Below are positions 44,289 through 54,500 of a stretch of 64,000 nucleotides of DNA, one piece after another. Source of the stretch: Shewanella sp. ANA-3 (GTDB lineage: Bacteria > Pseudomonadota > Gammaproteobacteria > Enterobacterales > Shewanellaceae). Location: contig NC_008577.1 in the NCBI RefSeq assembly GCF_000203935.1, positions 1,240,001-1,304,000 on the forward strand. The letters are read 5' to 3'. The notes under the pieces are model-generated. The model made no database searches. It was given only the letters and a program-made list of their open reading frames with translations, and was not told the DNA's origin. The position numbers and the translations under genes are program-made. Within the stretch, counting starts at the first letter, position 1. Every line of letters starts with the position of its first letter.

Positions 44289-45212
44289 ATGGATAGACTC
44301 GAAGCGGCAAAGGTGTTTGTGACTATTGTCGAACGGGGGAGCATGATTGGCGCCGCCGAGGCGTTAGATATGTCGCGCTCCATGGTGACCCGTTACTTGG
44401 CCGAGATGGAAGAATGGTCGGGCGCCCGTTTATTGCACCGTTCGACAAGACGTTTGAGCCTGACCGATGCGGGTGAACAGGTGCTCGATTATTGTCAGCG
44501 TTTGCTTGAGTTGGCGCAGGAAGTCCCTGCGGTAAGTCATGCTCAGAGTGCCCAGCCCCGAGGGCTACTGCGGATCAGCTGCTCGCAATTTATGGCGCAT
44601 TTACTCCTCCCCAGCGTCGTGCGCCCTTATTTAGCACAATACCCGCAGGCGAGTGTGAACTTTCATGTGACGAGTCAAACCGTTGATTTAGTGGCTGAAC
44701 GAATCGATCTTGCCATTCGTATCACCAACGAACTCGACCCTACGCTTATCGCCAGACGTTTAGGCGAGTGTGAGTCTGTGGTGTGCGCGGCACCGAGTTA
44801 TCTTGCCAGCCATTCGGCCATCACGCATCCCGAGGATTTAACTCGGCATAACTGCCTAACCTATTCCTACTTTGGCGATGTGATGTGGCGATTCACTCAA
44901 ACGCCTATCGCCGTGAAGGCAACGCCAACGCAGGAAGTCGGGCAGATATTCAATATTCCGGTGAAGGGCAACCTAAGTGCCAATGACTCTATGGTGGTGT
45001 TAAACGCCACTTTGGCGGGGGAGGGAATTGCCATGCAGCCCCTGTGGGCGGCTAAACCGCACCTCGATTCGGGGGCATTAGTGCCATTGCTGCGGGAATT
45101 CAAACCTCAATCCCTAGGCGTGTACGGGGTTTATCAATCCCGCAAACATATGCAGCCCGCATTAAGGGTGATGATGGATATGCTAGTGCAGCATTTTAAT
45201 GGGGCAATTTAA
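44289..45212 (+). CDS. LysR family regulator (divergent from MBL-fold gene)
   Basis: A 307-residue LysR protein: helix-turn-helix at about 1-60 (LEAAKVFVTIVERGSMIGAA, MSRSMVTRYLAEMEEW) and effector domain from about 90 to 300 of the CrgA/YafC type. I start at ATG 44289 because AGGGAG stands eight bases before it; the frame stays open back to 44214 without such a signal. It faces away from the MBL-fold/DsbA-like pair and probably regulates it. Confidence 0.83.
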   Translation: MDRLEAAKVFVTIVERGSMIGAAEALDMSRSMVTRYLAEMEEWSGARLLHRSTRRLSLTDAGEQVLDYCQRLLELAQEVPAVSHAQSAQPRGLLRISCSQFMAHLLLPSVVRPYLAQYPQASVNFHVTSQTVDLVAERIDLAIRITNELDPTLIARRLGECESVVCAAPSYLASHSAITHPEDLTRHNCLTYSYFGDVMWRFTQTPIAVKATPTQEVGQIFNIPVKGNLSANDSMVVLNATLAGEGIAMQPLWAAKPHLDSGALVPLLREFKPQSLGVYGVYQSRKHMQPALRVMMDMLVQHFNGAI

Positions 45213-45272
45213 GGGCGTGATCTTGAATGCGCGACTTGCACTTGCGCTTGCATCTCTATGAGATAGCGGCGA

Positions 45273-45340
45273 CTGGGTTGCGTTGTTCGTTCGACTCTGT
45301 CACTCGGTTAACGTCACTTCGGAATCGTTATTCAACCCAG
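45273..45340. repeat. Inverted repeat in the gap before the DUF389 gene
   Basis: CTGGGTTG at 45273-45280 and CAACCCAG at 45333-45340 are exact reverse complements 52 bases apart. An 88-codon frame covers the gap (45227-45493) but overlaps the next start and has no ribosome binding site, so it is not called. The repeat could be a decayed mobile element end or a structured leader. Confidence 0.35.
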
Positions 45341-45476
45341 CTCCTTCCTTCGATTTATATTTTGCGCCAGACGCTTAAACCCCATTGCGGCTATTTTCTG
45401 TTCAGCTATATTGTTTGGGATATTTTTGTTTTAAATGTGCAACTTAGGTCCCATCCTCCCTTGCTGAGCAGACGAT

Positions 45477-46484
45477 ATGAGCGAAGATATTAAAGATCAC
45501 AAAGAAATTACCCGCGCGAATATTCGCGTTAATGCCCAGCTCGATGTGCCCTTTTTGGCGATGAACACCCTAGCGGCCATCATCGCCAGCTACGGACTCT
45601 TGGCTAACAGCGCAGCGGTGGTCATTGGCGCCATGATTGTCGCTATGCTGTTTTCCCCCATTTTAGGCTTGGCATTAGGACTGGTCGAAGGGGAAAAGCT
45701 GCTAGTTCGCCATGCCATTAAAAGTTTAATCGTGGGGAGTATTCTGGTTTATTTCACCGCCTTTTTAATTGGCTTTCTGCATTCCGATATTCCTATCACG
45801 CCGGAGATCATGGCGAGAACGGCGCCAAACTTTCTCGATTTAATGGTCGCGTTTGCAGGTGGTGCAGCGGGCGCCTATGCGACTATTTCGCCGCGGTTAA
45901 GTACTTCCTTTGTGGGGGTTGCGATTGCTACCGCATTAGTGCCGCCCCTGTGTGCCTCGGCGATATTGCTAGGCCATGGTAATTTTGAACTCGCCCGAGG
46001 TGCCTTCTTACTGACGTTTACCAACATAGTCGCCATCCAATTTGTGTCCTCGGTTGTGCTGTGGTTGAACGGTTTCCACGGATTTTATTTTTGGCAAAAA
46101 AGCTCGCTGTGGGAGTTGTTGAAACGTAACTTCATTACATTGATTCTGCTGGTTATTTTGATTATCGCCCTCAGCGTGAATCTGCATAATGTGGTGGCAA
46201 GGCAATTGTATGAGAGCAAAGTGACTCGCATTGTGAGCGAGCAGTTACTCAAGTTCCCCAATATGCGGTTGATTAAAGTCGGGATTGAGGAAGAGGCGAG
46301 TCAATGGATAGTGCGGGTCACCGTTGGCGGCATTAAAAAACCAGATGCCAGCTTTGTGCGACTACTGGAGAGTGAGTTGACGCAGACGGGGCAAGTAAAA
46401 CCGGCGACCGTGCGCGTGCGTTACTTTCAGGTCGATGTGATTGACCGCGATGGTGATGTGAAAGCGATTCAGGAACAGGATTAG
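45477..46484 (+). CDS. DUF389 (TIGR00341) membrane protein
   Basis: A 335-residue protein with six or seven membrane spans between about 28 and 235 and a soluble C-terminal part (240-335). The family signature is LNTLAAIIASYGLLANSAAV-like: here FLAMNTLAAIIASYGLLANS, VVIGAMIVAMLFSPILGLAL, and later ATALVPPLCASAILLG. Function of the family is not settled; a transporter or stress role is often suggested. It is a single gene convergent with ettA across a shared terminator. The start ATG overlaps the end of a purine-rich stretch, GCAGACGAT, with no strong site. Confidence 0.8.
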   Translation: MSEDIKDHKEITRANIRVNAQLDVPFLAMNTLAAIIASYGLLANSAAVVIGAMIVAMLFSPILGLALGLVEGEKLLVRHAIKSLIVGSILVYFTAFLIGFLHSDIPITPEIMARTAPNFLDLMVAFAGGAAGAYATISPRLSTSFVGVAIATALVPPLCASAILLGHGNFELARGAFLLTFTNIVAIQFVSSVVLWLNGFHGFYFWQKSSLWELLKRNFITLILLVILIIALSVNLHNVVARQLYESKVTRIVSEQLLKFPNMRLIKVGIEEEASQWIVRVTVGGIKKPDASFVRLLESELTQTGQVKPATVRVRYFQVDVIDRDGDVKAIQEQD

Positions 46485-46511
46485 TCGGCATAACCTTTTG
46501 TGTATCAAAGA

Positions 46512-46535
46512 AAAGCCCCGCAATTGCGGGGCTTA
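46512..46535. terminator. Two-way terminator between DUF389 gene and ettA
   Basis: AAGCCCCGCAA and TTGCGGGGCTT form an 11-bp perfect palindrome; on the minus strand TTTTCTTT follows, serving ettA. Confidence 0.8.
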
Positions 46536-46559
46536 TTTGTACCTGTAAACGCATCGCGC

Positions 46560-48227
46560 TTACTTAGTCATACGCTTGTATTTTAAGCGGTGTGGCTCAA
46601 CCACATCGGCACCATAGGTGTTCTTCAACCACGCCGAGTATTCGGTGTAGTTACCTTCGTAGAAGTTCACTTGGCCTTCGTCGCGGTAGTCCAGAATATG
46701 GGTCGCGATACGGTCTAAGAACCAACGGTCGTGCGAGATCACCATAGCGCAACCTGGGAATTCGAGAATCGCTTCTTCCAGTGCGCGCAGGGTTTCAACG
46801 TCTAAGTCGTTGGTAGGTTCGTCGAGGAGCAGTACGTTACCGCCAGCCTGCAGCAGTTTAGCTAAGTGAACACGGTTGCGCTCACCGCCCGACAGCGTGC
46901 CGATAACTTTTTGCTGATCCGCACCACGGAAGTTGAAGCGGCCTACATAGGCGCGGCTTGGGATTTCCATGTTGTTGATACGCATGATGTCTTGACCACC
47001 GGAAATTTCTTGCCAAATGGTGTTCTTGTCATTCATCGAGTCACGGAACTGTTCAACCGACGCCAGTTGCACGGTTTCACCCAGCTCGATGGTGCCGCTA
47101 TCAGGCTGCTCGCTGCCAGACAGCATGCGGAACAGGGTCGATTTACCTGCACCGTTGGCACCGATAATACCGACGATCGCGCCCTTAGGAATGGAGAACG
47201 ACAGGTTATCGATCAGAACGCGGTCACCGTAGGATTTGGTTAAGTTGTTAACCTCAATCACTTTGTCACCTAAACGCGGTCCGGGCGGAATAAACAGCTC
47301 GTTGGTTTCGTTACGTTTTTGGTAATCAGTGGTGTTCAGCTCTTCGAAGCGCGCCATACGGGCTTTGCCCTTAGACTGACGGCCTTTCGCGCCTTGGCGA
47401 ACCCATTCTAATTCTTTCGCAATGGTCTTTTGACGCGCGCTTTCTGCGGCAGATTCCTGCTTCAAGCGAGCATCTTTTTGCTCAAGCCATGAAGAGTAGT
47501 TGCCTTCCCATGGGATACCCTCACCACGGTCAAGTTCTAAAATCCAGCCTGCAGCATTGTCGAGGAAGTAACGGTCGTGGGTAATCGCCACAACAGTGCC
47601 CGAGTATTCCTGCAGGAAGTGCTCGAGCCAAGCGACTGATTCGGCGTCCAAGTGGTTGGTGGGTTCGTCGAGTAGCAGCATCTCTGGTTTTTCCAGCAGC
47701 AGACGACAAATCGCCACACGGCGACGCTCACCACCCGATAATACTTCAATCTTCTCATCCCAATCAGGTAGACGCAGGGCATTCGCCGCACGCTCGAGGA
47801 TGTTGTCCAGATTGTGGGCGTCCTGCGCCTGAATGATAGCTTCGAGTTCACCTTGCTCTTTGGCTAGTGCGTCGAAGTCCGCATCGGGATCGGCGTAAGC
47901 CGCATAGACTTCGTCTAAGCGTTTGAGGGCATTTTTGGCTTCAGAAACCGCTTCTTCAATCGCTTCACGCACGGTTTGCGTCGGATCGAGTTTCGGTTCT
48001 TGCGGCAGATAACCAATCTTCAGCCCTGGCATTGGGCGCGCTTCACCCTCAATCTCGGTATCGATACCGGCCATGATGCGCAGTAGGGTGGATTTACCTG
48101 AACCGTTAAGACCTAACACACCGATCTTAGCGCCGGGGAAAAAGCTTAAGGAAATGTCTTTAAGGATCTGCTTCTTAGGAGGAACAACCTTGCCCACCCG
48201 CAGCATGCTGTAAACAAACTGAGCCAT
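46560..48227 (-). CDS. ettA: Energy-dependent translational throttle protein EttA (ABC-F)
   Basis: A 555-residue ABC-F ATPase, the exact length of E. coli EttA. It has two nucleotide-binding domains with Walker A GLNGSGKST and GANGAGKST, signature LSGGERRR and LSGGERNR, and Walker B LLLLDEPTNHLD and VLLLDEPTNDLD, plus the arm insertion and the linker KGRQSKGKARMARFEEL. EttA binds the ribosomal E site and holds initiation back when ADP is high. The start is MAQFVYSMLRVGKVVPPK at 48227; a longer frame to 48290 is rejected because EttA begins here. No membrane domain, as expected. Confidence 0.95.
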   Translation of the reverse strand: MAQFVYSMLRVGKVVPPKKQILKDISLSFFPGAKIGVLGLNGSGKSTLLRIMAGIDTEIEGEARPMPGLKIGYLPQEPKLDPTQTVREAIEEAVSEAKNALKRLDEVYAAYADPDADFDALAKEQGELEAIIQAQDAHNLDNILERAANALRLPDWDEKIEVLSGGERRRVAICRLLLEKPEMLLLDEPTNHLDAESVAWLEHFLQEYSGTVVAITHDRYFLDNAAGWILELDRGEGIPWEGNYSSWLEQKDARLKQESAAESARQKTIAKELEWVRQGAKGRQSKGKARMARFEELNTTDYQKRNETNELFIPPGPRLGDKVIEVNNLTKSYGDRVLIDNLSFSIPKGAIVGIIGANGAGKSTLFRMLSGSEQPDSGTIELGETVQLASVEQFRDSMNDKNTIWQEISGGQDIMRINNMEIPSRAYVGRFNFRGADQQKVIGTLSGGERNRVHLAKLLQAGGNVLLLDEPTNDLDVETLRALEEAILEFPGCAMVISHDRWFLDRIATHILDYRDEGQVNFYEGNYTEYSAWLKNTYGADVVEPHRLKYKRMTK

Positions 48228-48417
48228 TTTTCTGCATCTATAAGTGACTAATGATGCGGCTAATTCTACTCGATTGCGCGCCGAACTCAACTCGGCATTG
48301 AGGCGAGTTCAAGGTAAAACTGTAGGATTTTCATGTTTCAGAGACTGGGATTGTCGGCTCGTTACGAGTAGAATACCGCGCAACCCTACCTACAAGAATT
48401 GGCAGCTGGAGTAAGCA

Positions 48418-49671
48418 ATGCTGAAAAAAGATATGAATATCGCAGATTATGATCCGGAACTGTTCAACGCAATTCAGAACGAAACTCTGCGTCAAGAAGA
48501 GCATATTGAGCTGATTGCTTCTGAAAACTACACCAGTCCACGCGTGATGCAAGCGCAAGGTTCACAATTAACCAACAAGTACGCCGAAGGTTATCCTGGC
48601 AAGCGTTACTACGGTGGTTGTGAGTATGTGGACGTAGTTGAAACCTTAGCGATTGAGCGTGCAAAACAATTGTTTGGTGCGACTTACGCAAACGTGCAAC
48701 CTCACTCAGGTTCTCAAGCAAACAGCGCCGTTTACATGGCATTGTTAAAACCAGGCGATACCGTTTTAGGTATGAACCTCGCTCACGGTGGTCACTTGAC
48801 CCACGGTTCGCCAGTAAACTTCTCCGGTAGACTGTACAACATCATTCCTTACGGCATCGATGAATCAGGCAAAATCGACTATGACGAAATGGAACGTCTG
48901 GCGGTTGAACATAAGCCTAAGATGATGATCGGTGGTTTCTCTGCTTACTCAGGCATCGTTGACTGGGCAAGAATGCGCGAAATTGCAGACAAAATCGGTG
49001 CTTACCTGTTTGTCGACATGGCGCACGTTGCGGGTCTTATCGCCGCTGGTGTGTATCCAAACCCAGTGCCACACGCGCACGTTGTGACCTCAACCACTCA
49101 CAAGACCTTAGCCGGTCCTCGTGGCGGTATCATTCTGTCTGCTGCCGATGATGAAGAGTTATACAAGAAGCTGAACTCTGCGGTATTCCCAGGCGGTCAA
49201 GGCGGTCCTTTGATGCACGTTATCGCAGGTAAAGCGGTAGCCTTCAAAGAAGCTTTAGAGCCAGAGTTCAAAGCTTACCAACAACAAGTGGTTAAGAATG
49301 CTAAAGCCATGGTTGAAGTGTTCTTAGAGCGCGGTTACAAGATCGTTTCTGGCGGTACTGACAACCACTTAATGCTGGTGGACTTAATCGGTCGCGACCT
49401 GACTGGTAAAGAAGCCGATGCCGCTTTAGGTAGCGCCAACATCACAGTAAACAAAAACTCTGTGCCAAATGACCCACGTTCTCCATTCGTGACCTCTGGT
49501 GTACGTATCGGTACGCCTGCGATCACTCGCCGTGGCTTTAAAGAAGCTGAAGCGAAAGAGTTAACCGGTTGGATCTGTGACATCCTCGACGATGCCCACA
49601 ACCCAGCGGTCATCGAGCGCGTTAAAGGCCAAGTATTGGCACTGTGCGCCCGTTTCCCTGTTTACGGTTAA
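48418..49671 (+). CDS. glyA: Serine hydroxymethyltransferase
   Basis: A 417-residue PLP enzyme converting serine and tetrahydrofolate to glycine and methylene-[13 protein letters not shown] near the start, the PLP-lysine motif [16 protein letters not shown] (about 222-237) and QPHSGSQAN are all present. GGAG stands seven bases before the ATG. Codon use is biased as in highly expressed genes. The riboflavin block follows after a terminator and nrdR, a conserved order. It is divergent from ettA. Confidence 0.97.
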   Translation: MLKKDMNIADYDPELFNAIQNETLRQEEHIELIASENYTSPRVMQAQGSQLTNKYAEGYPGKRYYGGCEYVDVVETLAIERAKQLFGATYANVQPHSGSQANSAVYMALLKPGDTVLGMNLAHGGHLTHGSPVNFSGRLYNIIPYGIDESGKIDYDEMERLAVEHKPKMMIGGFSAYSGIVDWARMREIADKIGAYLFVDMAHVAGLIAAGVYPNPVPHAHVVTSTTHKTLAGPRGGIILSAADDEELYKKLNSAVFPGGQGGPLMHVIAGKAVAFKEALEPEFKAYQQQVVKNAKAMVEVFLERGYKIVSGGTDNHLMLVDLIGRDLTGKEADAALGSANITVNKNSVPNDPRSPFVTSGVRIGTPAITRRGFKEAEAKELTGWICDILDDAHNPAVIERVKGQVLALCARFPVYG

Positions 49672-49767
49672 TTCGTTAATTTATCTGAATATGACGGCTG
49701 AGTTCACAACTGCTTAGGGTGTTACTCTCAGGTGGTTAACCTCAGCCGATAAATAGGATAAAATCCC

Positions 49768-49793
49768 ATGGCCGCATTAAGCGGCCATTTTTA
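49768..49793 (+). terminator. Rho-independent terminator after glyA
   Basis: ATGGCCGC and GCGGCCAT form an 8-bp GC-rich stem with a 5-base loop, followed by TTTTTATTG. Confidence 0.88.
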
Positions 49794-49881
49794 TTGCTAA
49801 AATCTTAGACTTAAACCCGCTCGGTTTAAGCGAGAAACAGCGAAAGCCATAGGCTTTATTCCATTCACGGCAGGAGGCTCA

Positions 49882-50331
49882 ATGCATTGTCCATTTTGCA
49901 GCGCGACAGATACTAAAGTGATCGATTCCCGATTAGTGGCGGAAGGCCATCAAGTGCGTCGTCGCCGAGAATGCACCGAATGCCACGAAAGATTTACTAC
50001 CTTCGAAGGGGCAGAATTAGTCATGCCACGGGTGATTAAACGCGATGGTACGCGCCAACCCTTCGATGAAGAAAAGCTGCAAGCAGGTATGTTACGCGCG
50101 GTCGAAAAGCGCCCCGTGTCTATGGATGAAATCGAGCAGGCCTTAAGTAAAATCAAGTCAACGCTGCGGGCTACTGGTGAGCGCGAAGTGCCATCCGAGA
50201 TGATAGGTAACTTGATGATGGAACAGTTAATGAGCCTAGATAAGGTTGCCTATATTCGTTTTGCCTCGGTTTATCGCGCCTTTGAAGACGTCTCCGAATT
50301 TGGTGAGGCGATTGCGAAACTGCAAAAGTAA
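49882..50331 (+). CDS. nrdR: Transcriptional repressor NrdR
   Basis: A 149-residue repressor of ribonucleotide reductase genes. The zinc ribbon is complete (C3, C6, C31, C34: MHCPFC and [10 protein letters not shown]) and the ATP-cone spans about 49-139 ([19 protein letters not shown]). AGGAGG precedes the ATG. It heads the nrdR-ribD-ribE-ribBX-ribH-nusB block seen across gammaproteobacteria. No NrdR box is expected here, since its targets lie elsewhere. Confidence 0.96.
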   Translation: MHCPFCSATDTKVIDSRLVAEGHQVRRRRECTECHERFTTFEGAELVMPRVIKRDGTRQPFDEEKLQAGMLRAVEKRPVSMDEIEQALSKIKSTLRATGEREVPSEMIGNLMMEQLMSLDKVAYIRFASVYRAFEDVSEFGEAIAKLQK

Positions 50332-50406
50332 CGTGGGTTATCTTAGGTTAGTGCTTAGGTTAGCGCCTTGTTCGGGCACGCTTCCTCAAGATTTCATAGG
50401 GTTTAT

Positions 50407-51552
50407 ATGAATTGGTCAGAACTCGATAACCAGATGATGAGCCGAGCCATACAACTGGCTCGCAAAGGTTTTTATACCACTCGCCCCAATCCCAGTGTGG
50501 GCTGCGTTATCGTAAAAGATAATCAGATTGTCGGTGAAGGTTATCATCAAAAAGCCGGCGAGCCCCACGCCGAGGTGCATGCACTGCGCATGGCTGGCGA
50601 GCTTGCCCGTGGCGCGACCGCCTATGTCACCTTAGAACCTTGCAGCCATTATGGCCGCACACCGCCGTGTGCCTTGGCGCTGATCAATATTGGTGTAAAA
50701 CGTGTAGTGGTCGCGGTTGAAGATCCCAATCCGCAGGTCGGTGGTCGCGGTATTCAAATGCTGCGCGATGCGGGCATTGAAGTGGATGTCGGCTTACATC
50801 GCGACGAAGCTTATGCTTTAAATCTTGGTTTTATGAAGCGCATGGAATCGGGCTTACCTTGGGTGACGGTAAAGCTTGCCGCGAGTCTCGATGGTAAAAC
50901 CGCATTATCCAACGGTGTCTCTAAGTGGATTACAGGCCCCGAAGCTCGCCGCGATGTGCAGCGCTTACGTTTGCGCGCCTGTGCACTGGTCACTGGGATT
51001 GAAACCGTACTGGCCGATGCCCCTTCGCTTAATGTGCGCTACTCAGAGCTTGGCAGTCTTAACTTGCAATTGAGTGAAGCGCAAATTTTACAACCGCTGC
51101 GGGTGATTTTAGATAGTCGTTGCCGCATGCCGATTACGGCAGCCTTGCTTGCGATTGAATCGCCGATTTTATTAGTCTCAACAGAGCCTTACTCGCCAGC
51201 CTTTATGGCGCAGTTGCCTGCCCATGTGACTTGTCTTCAATTACCGGCGATTGATGGTCGAATCTCGCTGCCTGCACTCTTAAGCTATTTAGGCAAAAGC
51301 TGTAATCAGGTGCTTATCGAAGCGGGCGCGACCTTAGCCGGCGCCTTTATCGGTGACGGATTAGCCGATGAGTTAGTGCTGTATCAAGCGATGAAAATCC
51401 TTGGGGCACAAGGACGTAATCTACTCGAATTACCCGATTATCAAATGATGGCCGATATTCCGACCCTCAAACTGGTCGATGAGCGTAAAGTGGGCGCGGA
51501 TATGCGTTTCACCTTGCGGCTCACGTCCAATCCATCTTTAGCGAATAAGTGA
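50407..51552 (+). CDS. ribD: RibD, bifunctional riboflavin deaminase/reductase
   Basis: A 381-residue two-domain enzyme. The N-terminal deaminase (about 8-140) has HAEVHA and PCSHYGRTPPC, the zinc ligands and proton-shuttle glutamate. The C-terminal reductase (about 150-365) begins WVTVKLAASLDGKTAL and uses NADPH. It performs steps two and three of riboflavin synthesis. Start at ATG 50407 (MNWSELDNQMM), with AGGG before it; an upstream TTG frame to 50368 is rejected. ribE follows after seven bases. Confidence 0.95.
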   Translation: MNWSELDNQMMSRAIQLARKGFYTTRPNPSVGCVIVKDNQIVGEGYHQKAGEPHAEVHALRMAGELARGATAYVTLEPCSHYGRTPPCALALINIGVKRVVVAVEDPNPQVGGRGIQMLRDAGIEVDVGLHRDEAYALNLGFMKRMESGLPWVTVKLAASLDGKTALSNGVSKWITGPEARRDVQRLRLRACALVTGIETVLADAPSLNVRYSELGSLNLQLSEAQILQPLRVILDSRCRMPITAALLAIESPILLVSTEPYSPAFMAQLPAHVTCLQLPAIDGRISLPALLSYLGKSCNQVLIEAGATLAGAFIGDGLADELVLYQAMKILGAQGRNLLELPDYQMMADIPTLKLVDERKVGADMRFTLRLTSNPSLANK

Positions 51553-51559
51553 GTTAACC

Positions 51560-52216
51560 ATGTTTACTGGGATTATTGAGGCCGTAGGCACGCTGCGAAA
51601 GCTTGAACGTAAAGGCGATGATATTCGTTTGACGGTCGCCAGTGGCAAACTGGATTTAAGCGATGTGCGTTTAGGCGACAGTATCGCCACCAATGGTGTG
51701 TGTTTGACTGTGGTTCAGCAATTAGCCGACGGCTATGTGGCGGATGTGTCGGCTGAAACTGTCAGTCTCACAGGCTTTGCTAACTATAAAGTGGGCACTA
51801 AGGTTAATCTTGAAAAAGCCGTTACCCCGACAACTCGCCTCGGCGGGCATATGGTCAGCGGCCATGTGGATGGCATTGCCACCGTAGAGCAGCGTTTAGC
51901 CCGGGGCCAAGCAATCGAGTTTTGGTTAGCGGCGCCAACTGAGCTGGCGCGCTATATCGCCCATAAAGGTTCTATCACCATCGATGGTGTGAGCCTGACG
52001 GTAAATGAAGTCGATGGACACCGTTTTCGTTTAACCATAGTGCCTCATACTGCGGGTGAAACCACACTGGTGGATTTAAAAGCTGGCGATAAGGTGAATA
52101 TTGAAGTGGATTTAATCGCCCGCTATTTAGAGCGTTTAATGCGCTTTGATACTAAAGAAACCCAAGGCGGTGGGGTGACCATGGAAATGTTAGCCCGTGC
52201 TGGCTTTGTGCGTTAG
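51560..52216 (+). CDS. ribE: Riboflavin synthase alpha chain
   Basis: A 218-residue enzyme made of two similar lumazine-binding halves, each with an MFTGII- or THMVSGHVDG-type motif (MFTGIIEAVGTLRKL at the start; TRLGGHMVSGHVDGIATV at about 93-110). It dismutates two 6,7-dimethyl-8-ribityllumazine into riboflavin. Seven bases after ribD, in one operon. The family is also called ribC in E. coli. Confidence 0.95.
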   Translation: MFTGIIEAVGTLRKLERKGDDIRLTVASGKLDLSDVRLGDSIATNGVCLTVVQQLADGYVADVSAETVSLTGFANYKVGTKVNLEKAVTPTTRLGGHMVSGHVDGIATVEQRLARGQAIEFWLAAPTELARYIAHKGSITIDGVSLTVNEVDGHRFRLTIVPHTAGETTLVDLKAGDKVNIEVDLIARYLERLMRFDTKETQGGGVTMEMLARAGFVR

Positions 52217-52283
52217 GGCACTGGCACTTAGCTCACTTAGGTATAGAATTTCATAACAACAGTAAAATCATAAAGGTCCTACA

Positions 52284-53387
52284 ATGGCGCTGCACAGTAT
52301 AGAAGAGATCATCGAGGATATTCGTCAAGGCAAAATGGTTATTTTGATGGATGACGAAGACAGAGAAAACGAAGGCGACCTGATTATGGCGGCCGAGCTG
52401 GTGACGCCTGAAGCGATTAACTTTATGGCGAAATACGGCCGTGGACTTATCTGCCAAACGATGACTAAGGCCCGTTGTCAGCAGCTAAACCTGCCCTTGA
52501 TGGTGACTAATAACAATGCGCAGTTCTCGACTAACTTTACGGTATCGATTGAAGCGGCAGAAGGTGTAACCACCGGGATTTCGGCCCACGATCGCGCTGT
52601 AACGGTAAAAGCTGCCGTGGCTAAAGATGCCAAGGCATCGGATTTAGTACAACCTGGTCATATCTTCCCATTAATGGCGCAGGACGGCGGCGTGTTAACC
52701 CGCGCAGGTCACACGGAAGCGGGTTGTGATTTAGCCCGTTTAGCAGGACTTGAGCCATCGGGGGTGATTGTTGAGATCCTCAATGAAGACGGCACTATGG
52801 CTCGTCGCCCCGATTTAGAGATTTTCTCTGAATTACACGGGATTAAAATCGGCACTATTGCGGCGCTTATCGAATACCGCAACACCAAAGAAACCACTGT
52901 CGTGCGCGAAGCCAAATGTAAACTGCCAACCCGCTTTGGCGAGTTCGACATGGTGACCTTTAGGGATACTATCGACAATCAACTGCACTTTGCCTTAGTG
53001 AAGGGCGAGGTGAAACCGGATTGTTTAGTGCGCGTACACTTACAAAATACCTTCAACGATTTACTCCACTCAGAGCGCGATCAGCAGCGTAGCTGGCCGC
53101 TTGAAAAAGCCATGGAGCGCATTTCTGCCGAAGGTGGAGTGTTGGTGCTACTGGGCAATCAAGAGCATACCTGTGAAATTCTCTCTAAAGTCAAAGCCTT
53201 TGAAGCAGAAGATCAAGGTCAAGCGCCAGCCTCTGCAAAATGGCAAGGCACTTCACGCCGCGTGGGTGTAGGTTCGCAAATCCTTGCCAGCCTTGGGGTA
53301 ACCAAAATGCGTCTCTTGAGTTCGCCTAAGCGTTATCACTCGCTCTCTGGCTTTGGGCTTGAAGTGACTGAATACGTAGCGGAGTAA
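52284..53387 (+). CDS. ribBX: RibBX: DHBP synthase fused to an inactive GTP cyclohydrolase II-like domain
   Basis: A 367-residue fusion. The N-terminal half (about 1-200) is 3,4-dihydroxy-2-butanone 4-phosphate synthase with [12 protein letters not shown] and [13 protein letters not shown], fully conserved. The C-terminal half (about 208-367) has the shape of GTP cyclohydrolase II, but the zinc site SECLTGDALFSLRCDCG is replaced by [17 protein letters not shown], with all three cysteines lost, and HRQEGRNIGL by [10 protein letters not shown]. So only the RibB reaction is expected. This is the ribBX form described for Shewanella. It is often annotated ribBA. GTP cyclohydrolase II must be supplied by another gene outside the window. 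No FMN riboswitch is seen in the 67-base gap before it. Confidence 0.92.
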   Translation: MALHSIEEIIEDIRQGKMVILMDDEDRENEGDLIMAAELVTPEAINFMAKYGRGLICQTMTKARCQQLNLPLMVTNNNAQFSTNFTVSIEAAEGVTTGISAHDRAVTVKAAVAKDAKASDLVQPGHIFPLMAQDGGVLTRAGHTEAGCDLARLAGLEPSGVIVEILNEDGTMARRPDLEIFSELHGIKIGTIAALIEYRNTKETTVVREAKCKLPTRFGEFDMVTFRDTIDNQLHFALVKGEVKPDCLVRVHLQNTFNDLLHSERDQQRSWPLEKAMERISAEGGVLVLLGNQEHTCEILSKVKAFEAEDQGQAPASAKWQGTSRRVGVGSQILASLGVTKMRLLSSPKRYHSLSGFGLEVTEYVAE

Positions 53388-53526
53388 CAGGCCGAGCTTG
53401 TTAGACGTTGCACTAAGGTAAAATTAATCATTTGTATAATTTGCATAGGGCTGTGGGCGATTGACTGTGGTATCATGTCGCCACTTTTCGCCCAAGCCGG
53501 GTGCTTTAGCTAAATTAGGTAAGAAA

Positions 53527-54003
53527 ATGAACGTAGTTCAAGGTAATATCGAAGCGAAGAATGCCAAAGTTGCGATTGTAATTTCGCGTTTTAACAGCTT
53601 TTTAGTTGAGAGCTTGCTTGAAAGTGCACTTGACACGCTGAAACGTTTTGGCCAAGTCAGTGATGAAAACATCACTGTCGTCCGTGTACCTGGTGCGGTT
53701 GAGTTACCGCTGGCTGCACGTCGTGTTGCCGCAAGTGGTAAGTTTGACGGTATCATCGCACTTGGTGCTGTGATCCGTGGTGGTACCCCTCATTTTGATT
53801 TTGTTGCAGGTGAATGTAACAAAGGTCTAGCTCAAATCGCATTAGAGTTCGATCTGCCCGTTGCCTTCGGTGTATTGACGACAGATACCATTGAACAAGC
53901 CATTGAGCGTTCAGGTACTAAAGCAGGTAACAAGGGCGGCGAAGCTGCACTAAGCTTGCTTGAAATGGTCAATGTTCTGCAACAGCTAGAACAACAGTTG
54001 TAA
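53527..54003 (+). CDS. ribH: 6,7-dimethyl-8-ribityllumazine synthase
   Basis: A 158-residue enzyme that joins the RibBX product with the ribitylamino-uracil to form lumazine, the substrate of Rib[36 protein letters not shown] and [19 protein letters not shown] are the family motifs. Start at ATG 53527, where AGG stands seven bases before; a TTG frame from 53461 is rejected. It likely forms the icosahedral shell typical of lumazine synthase. nusB follows after 14 bases. Confidence 0.95.
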
Positions 54004-54017
54004 TAGTAGGAAAAATA

Positions 54018-54422
54018 ATGAAGCCTTCTGAGCGCCGCAAGGCCCGCCGTTTAGCCGTACAAGCCATTTATTCATGGCAACTAAGCGGGAATAATATTGC
54101 CGATGTCGAGCACGAGTTTTTAACTGAACAGAGCCTCGACGGTGTTGATGTAGCTTATTTTCGTGAGCTATTTGCAGGCGTAGCAACTAAGAAAACCCAA
54201 CTGGATGAGTTGTTCATTCCACACTTAGACCGCCCCATTGATGAGGTGTCGCCAGTGGAGAAGGCCATAGTTCGCTTAGCGGCCTATGAGCTGACTTTCC
54301 GTAAAGATGTGCCGTTCAAAGTCGCGATTAACGAGGCGATTGAACTGGCTAAAGCTTTCGGTGCGGATGAAAGCCATAAGTTTGTTAATGGATTACTCGA
54401 CAAACTGGTTGCACGTAAGTAA
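54018..54422 (+). CDS. nusB: Transcription antitermination factor NusB
   Basis: A 134-residue all-helical protein that binds boxA RNA with NusE for rRNA antitermination. [20 protein letters not shown] at the start and [36 protein letters not shown] at the end match the family, and length fits. Its place directly after ribH is conserved in gammaproteobacteria. A terminator follows it. Confidence 0.96.
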
Positions 54423-54430
54423 TAAGGACA

Positions 54431-54456
54431 AACGGTATCTTAGGATACCGTTTTTC
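54431..54456 (+). terminator. Rho-independent terminator after nusB
   Basis: AACGGTATC and GATACCGTT form a 9-bp stem with a 4-base loop, followed by TTTTTCATT. thiL beyond it may be read by read-through or its own promoter. Confidence 0.88.
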
Positions 54457-54500
54457 ATTGCTAACAAAGGTGGCCGATGTGAGTCGCGCCAAACTGTACA

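Noticed and set aside
45227..45493. 88-codon plus-strand frame
   Set aside because: Overlaps the start of the DUF389 gene, lacks a binding site and covers an inverted repeat.
48228..48290. N-terminal extension of EttA
   Set aside because: EttA proteins start MAQFVY; the extension has no binding site and no similarity.
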